64,000 bases of DNA, from NCBI GenBank assembly GCA_018806985.1, contig JADANN010000468.1, positions 2,373,572 to 2,437,571 on the forward strand, written 5' to 3'. This DNA is from Angiostrongylus vasorum. Taxonomy: Eukaryota > Nematoda > Chromadorea > Rhabditida > Metastrongylidae. Below, piece by piece: positions 52,325 to 64,000 of this stretch. The position numbers and the translations under genes were made by a program. How positions within the stretch are numbered: the stretch's first letter is position 1; each line of letters opens with the position of its first letter. The notes under the pieces were generated by a model. It was given only the letters and a program-made list of their open reading frames with translations. It made no database searches and had not been told where the DNA came from.

Positions 52325-53465
52325 ATAAGGACAGGACTACTTTTATGGCTCATAGCTGAATCGAATTTTCAGATGAAGGCGGTGATCGGATCCTGTACAG
52401 AATCCAGCTACCAGTAGAGTGTTAAAGAGGCACATGTTCGTGAGAATGCGGTCGATTTCAACATGGGTCTTTCTGTTAGAAGACTTGCATGTCCAATGAC
52501 GATTTTCTCTCCTTTCGAGAAATAAATGCCCATGGAAGACACACTGTGGACAGGATTCCTGCATGACGGTTTTCATTCTCATTTCGCTCTCCTATTCCGA
52601 ATTTCCCTATCTCGCATTCATTTTCGTCGGTTCTTTTCATTCTGATTAAGCTCCCTAGCAATGAGCAATTAATTTATAGGACTTTTCGCTGCGGTTCACT
52701 TCCTCGAACTGACTGTGGAAGGCATCCAATTTGGCTCCCATTAGGTGTAAAAGTTGATTAGTAGCAGTTGGTGATAGTTAATTTCTTTTGAAGCGGAAGT
52801 TGGCCAAGCGCTCTGAAAAGATGTCGTGTGAGGTGACTAGATGAGGACGAGGTGGGTGTAAGACAAAGCTAACGTTCCCATTTCGTATCGGGAATTTCTG
52901 TCCACGAATGACAACTGGCGTATTTTGGCCTTCCTCCTTTTTTCTCTTGTAGAGCAATCACATGGAACGTGGTGCGTTCAGTGGCTTTAAGAAGAGTGTA
53001 AAGGTCGGCTTCTGAAGAGACTGTTCTGATGTTACAGGTGCACAGCAAGAAGCAGTATTCATGGGGTTTCGTGCATGAACTCGTTTTATCCGCTTCCATT
53101 GGAGCTCCGTGCAACACGAGATTTGGTCGCCTCTCACGGGTTGTCTCACTGTCCGTCGTCGTAGACGGGAGCGCTCAGTGTGCGGTTACTGAGGGTGGAG
53201 CTTTACTGCTTTAGCTAATGTGGTTCTCTGCAGTTTCGAGGTTAGCCTAGCCGAAGCCTTCGTTATATCGTCACCACCACAGACAGCTACCAGGTTTTGT
53301 GGCTCAAAAGGAGATTTTCCAGCTTGCGACTAATTTGATAAGAGAACGGTAGCAATTCATGGTATCGGTATACTCTTAGCTCGGATTCTTGATGGAAACT
53401 CGAACTGCTCCACAATTTGGGAGACCTGCTGCGGAGGTGAACTTCCCGTTGTCACTACAATTGCA
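52325..53465 (-). mobile_element. 5' half of a first-family RTE (leader and endonuclease domain)
   Basis: The minus strand starts with the same leader as family D (GTTTCCATCAAGAATCCGAG near 53390). It then encodes the start of the endonuclease (ARNPMNTASCCAP, aligning with ARTTGHGDCFLLC of the copy at 54062) and later parts (GIGERNENENRHAGIL, HVEIDRILTN). The reverse transcriptase half is missing. Frame changes mark it as dead. It shows that the family D leader is a genuine RTE 5' end. Confidence 0.85.
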
Positions 53466-53604
53466 AATAACGTGCAACTTATCACAAAAGGGGTTTGCAC
53501 TTGAAGCAGCCACTACGCCAAATTTACTGTTTAGAATGTTTGAATGCTGAGCAAATACTGACAAAAAACACGAAGTGTGGAGAACAGGAATTTATTTGGG
53601 TTAT

Positions 53605-63978
<10,374 letters not shown>

Positions 63979-64000
63979 CTGAATATGAATTGCTCTCTAA

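Overview
The window looks like nuclear DNA of a nematode, most likely a clade V strongylid parasite. The reasons are short introns with TTTCAG-type acceptors, trans-splice-like acceptors just upstream of start codons, closely spaced same-strand genes, and a dense load of RTE-type non-LTR retrotransposons and short dispersed repeats. The species call is inference. No bacterial, phage or CRISPR features were seen.

Genes, left to right. A ubiquitin-conjugating enzyme variant (uev-1/UBE2V type, 9428-10272, +). A WD40/bromodomain protein of the BRWD/PHIP family (10897-19143, +, 13 exons, about 1634 aa). A ten-finger C2H2 protein orthologous to histone H4 transcription factor HINFP (21434-27951, +). 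A mitochondrial small-subunit ribosomal protein, MRPS27 type (28286-32463, +). An unrecognised short gene (33307-about 34070, +). The AAA+ ATPase RUVBL1/pontin (43350-48294, -, 11 exons). An unrecognised single-pass membrane protein with a Gly/Thr-rich tail (53605-63978, -, eight exons, running off the right edge). These models were joined by hand from splice signals, reading phase and remembered family sequence; no alignment was run.

Repeats fill most of the rest: (1) six copies or fragments of one RTE family, including a tail-to-tail pair at 1055-4880 and a nearly full but broken copy at 54062-56955; (2) a second RTE family, with one internally deleted copy nested inside a first-family copy at 35389-36907; (3) a roughly 380-bp element (family D) that looks like an internal-deletion derivative of the first RTE; (4) a tRNA-like SINE (family B, about 280 bp, about 15 copies); (5) a longer tRNA-headed SINE whose tail matches the RTE 3' end (family C); (6) a foldback element (family A) whose two arms each look like a tRNA-derived SINE and which usually occurs as a divergent inverted pair.

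Two gene pairs (uev-1 to BRWD, HINFP to MRPS27) have a poly(A) signal about 100-130 bp ahead of the next gene's trans-splice-like acceptor, which suggests operons. Sequence oddities worth checking are a GC-AG intron in HINFP, an A7 frameshift in a zinc-finger exon, an exact 102-bp tandem duplication across a splice acceptor in MRPS27, a second bromodomain lacking the usual acetyl-lysine anchor, and a foldback with hammerhead-ribozyme-like cores.
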